Positions 62,173-64,000 of a DNA stretch of 64,000 nucleotides are shown in pieces (within the stretch, counting starts at the first letter, position 1; every line of letters starts with the position of its first letter). The stretch comes from Spirosoma aureum (GTDB lineage Bacteria > Bacteroidota > Bacteroidia > Cytophagales > Spirosomataceae). The stretch spans positions 4,176,501 through 4,240,500 of the forward strand of contig NZ_CP050063.1 of the NCBI RefSeq assembly GCF_011604685.1. The letters run 5' to 3'. Below the pieces are notes generated by a model. It had not been told where the DNA came from, did not search any database, and was given only the letters and a program-made list of their open reading frames with translations. The translations under genes were made by a program, and so were the position numbers.

Positions 62173-63393
62173 ATGTTAAGCAGACGAAAACTCATCAAGC
62201 GTTTGTCGAGCGTTCCGCTCGTGAGCGGATTGGCTGTCGGCGGTTTTCCGTTACAGTCGCCAGAAACTACACCAGCCACTCCCAAACGCGACCTGTTTAA
62301 GGAACTGGGGGTGCGAACCTTTATCAATGCGGCCGGTACCCTCACCTATATGACCGGCTCGCTTATGCACGACGAAGTGCTGGATGCCATTAACGGCGGA
62401 GCTAAAGAATTTTGCCTTCTCGATGAGATTCAGGATAAAGTAGGTGCCAAAATCGCGCAGATGGTACATGCTGAAGCGGCTGTTGTAACGTCAGGTGCTT
62501 TCGCAGGAATGACCCTTGGACTGGCTGGTATTCTGACCGGTATGGACCAGAAAAAAGTTGAGAAATTACCCCATCTGGAAGGAACCGGTATGAAAACCGA
62601 AGTCATCTGCCAGAAAGCCCATGATATCGTATATAACCACGCGCTGATAAATACAGGTTGCAAAATAGTAGTGGTAGAAACTGCGGAAGACGTTGAAAAG
62701 GCCATTAATGAAAAAACGGCGCTGATGCACTTTCTACACATCGAAGCCGACAAAGGCAAGATCATGCACGAAGAATGGGTAGCGCTGGGCAGGAAGCATA
62801 ACATTCCAACATCCATTGACATTGCCGCTGATGTGCCGCCCGTTGAAAACCTATGGCGCTTCAACGATATGGGCTTCAGCTTTGTGGTAATATCGGGCGG
62901 CAAAGCCATGAGAGGGCCACAAAGTGCCGGTATTCTGATGGGTAAAAAAGATATCATTTCGGCGGCTCGTCTCCACATGCCACCCCGTGGTTTTAACATC
63001 GGCCGGGGAATGAAAGTGAATAAAGAGGAGATTCTGGGGATGTATATTGCCCTCGAAAAATTTATCAACGAAGACCACGACAAGGTTTGGAAAGCCTGGG
63101 AAGAAAGTACCGCTCACATTGAAAATACGGTCAAAACGGTCAATGGTGTTCAGGTCGAGGTACACGTGCCCCCACTCGGCAACCACACCCCGACGCTACG
63201 GATTTCCTGGGACCCCGGTAAACTGCATATCACGGGTAAAGATCTTCAGGAAGCCCTGCGGAAAGGTGATCCATCGATCGAAGTTGGCGGTGGCGGACCC
63301 AGCAACATAGGGGTAACTGTCTGGATGATGAAACCCGGTCAGGAAAAAATCGTAGCCAGGCGGATAAAGGAAGAGCTTTCTAAAGCTGCTTAA
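62173..63393 (+). CDS. Exported SelA/DgaE-like PLP enzyme (amino-sugar-acid lyase type)
   Basis: 406 aa. MLSRRKLIKRLSSVPLVSGLAVGGF holds the Tat motif SRRKLIK. RTFINAAGTLTYMTGSLMHDEVLDAI and EAAVVTSGAFAGMTLGLAGILTG begin a fold-I PLP enzyme of the SelA/DgaE group; the Schiff-base Lys is about 244 in SGGKAMRGPQSAGIL. Relatives include D-glucosaminate-6-phosphate ammonia-lyase. It is 30 nt after RidA and 50 nt before an amidohydrolase/deacetylase, a partnership known for this group. Tat export would allow folding with PLP inside before crossing the membrane. Confidence 0.82.
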   Translation: MLSRRKLIKRLSSVPLVSGLAVGGFPLQSPETTPATPKRDLFKELGVRTFINAAGTLTYMTGSLMHDEVLDAINGGAKEFCLLDEIQDKVGAKIAQMVHAEAAVVTSGAFAGMTLGLAGILTGMDQKKVEKLPHLEGTGMKTEVICQKAHDIVYNHALINTGCKIVVVETAEDVEKAINEKTALMHFLHIEADKGKIMHEEWVALGRKHNIPTSIDIAADVPPVENLWRFNDMGFSFVVISGGKAMRGPQSAGILMGKKDIISAARLHMPPRGFNIGRGMKVNKEEILGMYIALEKFINEDHDKVWKAWEESTAHIENTVKTVNGVQVEVHVPPLGNHTPTLRISWDPGKLHITGKDLQEALRKGDPSIEVGGGGPSNIGVTVWMMKPGQEKIVARRIKEELSKAA

Positions 63394-63442
63394 CCAGTAT
63401 CCGTATCAGAAAATAGATATTCCAATCCGCAATGATTTGGTA

Positions 63443-64000
63443 GTGAGGAAAATACAGTTTTTACTTTTTGTGATCATCAGCTCGTTGGGCAGGCTGGCTT
63501 ATGCCCAAACGACCAGTATTGTGATCAAGGGGGGGCATGTTATTGACCCTAAGAACAACCTTAATGAGGTGCTGGACATTGCCATACTGGATGGTAAAAT
63601 CAGCCAGATTGGTAAAAACCTGGACACCAAAGGGGCTGATCAGGTTGTCGATGCCAGGGGATTGTATGTTACGCCGGGACTGATCGATATACATACCCAC
63701 GTTTTTTTTGGGACCAATCTGGACCAGGCATACAGCAATGGACCCAACGCGCTGCCCCCCGATGGGTTCACGTTTCGCAACGGAGTGACAACCATTGTCG
63801 ATGCGGGTAGTGCTGGCTGGCGCGATTTCGAAACGTTCAAGAAACAAACGATCGACCGTTCGCAAACGCGGGTGCTGGCCATGCTCAATATCGTTGGGAG
63901 TGGTATGCGGGGCGGCAAATTCGAACAGAATATCGAGGATATGGATGCCAGCCAGACAGCGGCTATGGCGAAGCAGTATCCCGACTGGATAGTCGGTGTG
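63443..64000 (+). CDS. Amidohydrolase/deacetylase-family metallohydrolase (partial)
   Basis: 186 codons seen; the rest lies beyond the window. It starts at GTG 63443 with signal peptide VRKIQFLLFVIISSLGRLAYAQ; TTG 63437 is a second choice. TTSIVIKGGHVIDPKNNLNEV and VDARGLYVTPGLIDIHTHVF (His-x-His metal site) identify the dihydroorotase-like amidohydrolase fold, and FRNGVTTIVDAGSAGWRDF fits the COG3964-type deacetylases that accompany SelA-like enzymes. It would remove N-acyl groups. Last visible gene of the operon begun at SusC. Confidence 0.85.
   Translation, partial: MRKIQFLLFVIISSLGRLAYAQTTSIVIKGGHVIDPKNNLNEVLDIAILDGKISQIGKNLDTKGADQVVDARGLYVTPGLIDIHTHVFFGTNLDQAYSNGPNALPPDGFTFRNGVTTIVDAGSAGWRDFETFKKQTIDRSQTRVLAMLNIVGSGMRGGKFEQNIEDMDASQTAAMAKQYPDWIVGV

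Noticed and set aside
62430..63083. Minus-strand frame of 217 codons opposite the PLP enzyme gene
   Set aside because: No family signal, and the sense frame has all PLP motifs.

Overview
The window looks like a chromosomal segment of a Bacteroidota bacterium, most likely a Spirosoma-like member of the Cytophagia. This rests on two SusC/SusD outer-membrane pairs, promoters of the TTTG...TAnnTTTG type, many lipoprotein and Tat-type export signals, and families typical of that group (DUF4249, exported Dabb and acetamidase proteins). The genus is an inference.

Layout. 0-5.3 kb holds housekeeping genes: the end of yidC, an exported periplasmic-binding-fold protein, hemL, a GT2 glycosyltransferase, a small membrane protein and a 51-aa basic protein. 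5.6-22.1 kb is a carbohydrate catabolic locus: MFS importer, AraA-like isomerase, SusC/SusD, an unassigned 849-aa secreted protein, a GH106-type rhamnosidase, an alpha/beta hydrolase, an SGNH hydrolase, a GntR/UTRA regulator and an exported Dabb protein. The importer and isomerase share a near-identical palindrome just before their start codons. 22.1-33.7 kb is mixed: a DHA2-type efflux pump, an exported acetamidase-like protein, a small lipoprotein, a BaiN-type flavoprotein, a DNA/RNA non-specific nuclease, an exported protein of unknown function, a lone MacB-like permease, tRNA-Leu(CAA) and a Ca2+-type P-ATPase.

33.7-47.9 kb is a gene-poor accessory stretch. It contains small hypothetical genes, a single-domain response regulator, a phage-like gene, a badly decayed YbdK/GCS2 carboxylate-amine ligase pseudogene, a surface protein built of about 26 copies of a 17-residue repeat, and long untranslated gaps. 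48.0-51.6 kb carries a phosphodiesterase-alkaline phosphatase fusion and three small proteins. 51.7-64 kb is a second catabolic locus, apparently for amino sugars or glycoprotein glycans: a DeoR regulator divergent from SusC/SusD, then GH20 hexosaminidase, GH29 fucosidase, an exported RidA, an exported SelA-like PLP enzyme and an amidohydrolase/deacetylase cut by the window end.

How they work together (inference). In each locus SusC/SusD would import oligosaccharides released at the surface. Exported glycosidases and esterases would trim them in the periplasm. The first locus adds an inner-membrane importer and an isomerase. The second adds a PLP lyase, imine deaminase and deacetylase set that could process the amino sugar. 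Several genes are bounded by very long perfect hairpins that act as bidirectional terminators or belong to interspersed repeat families.
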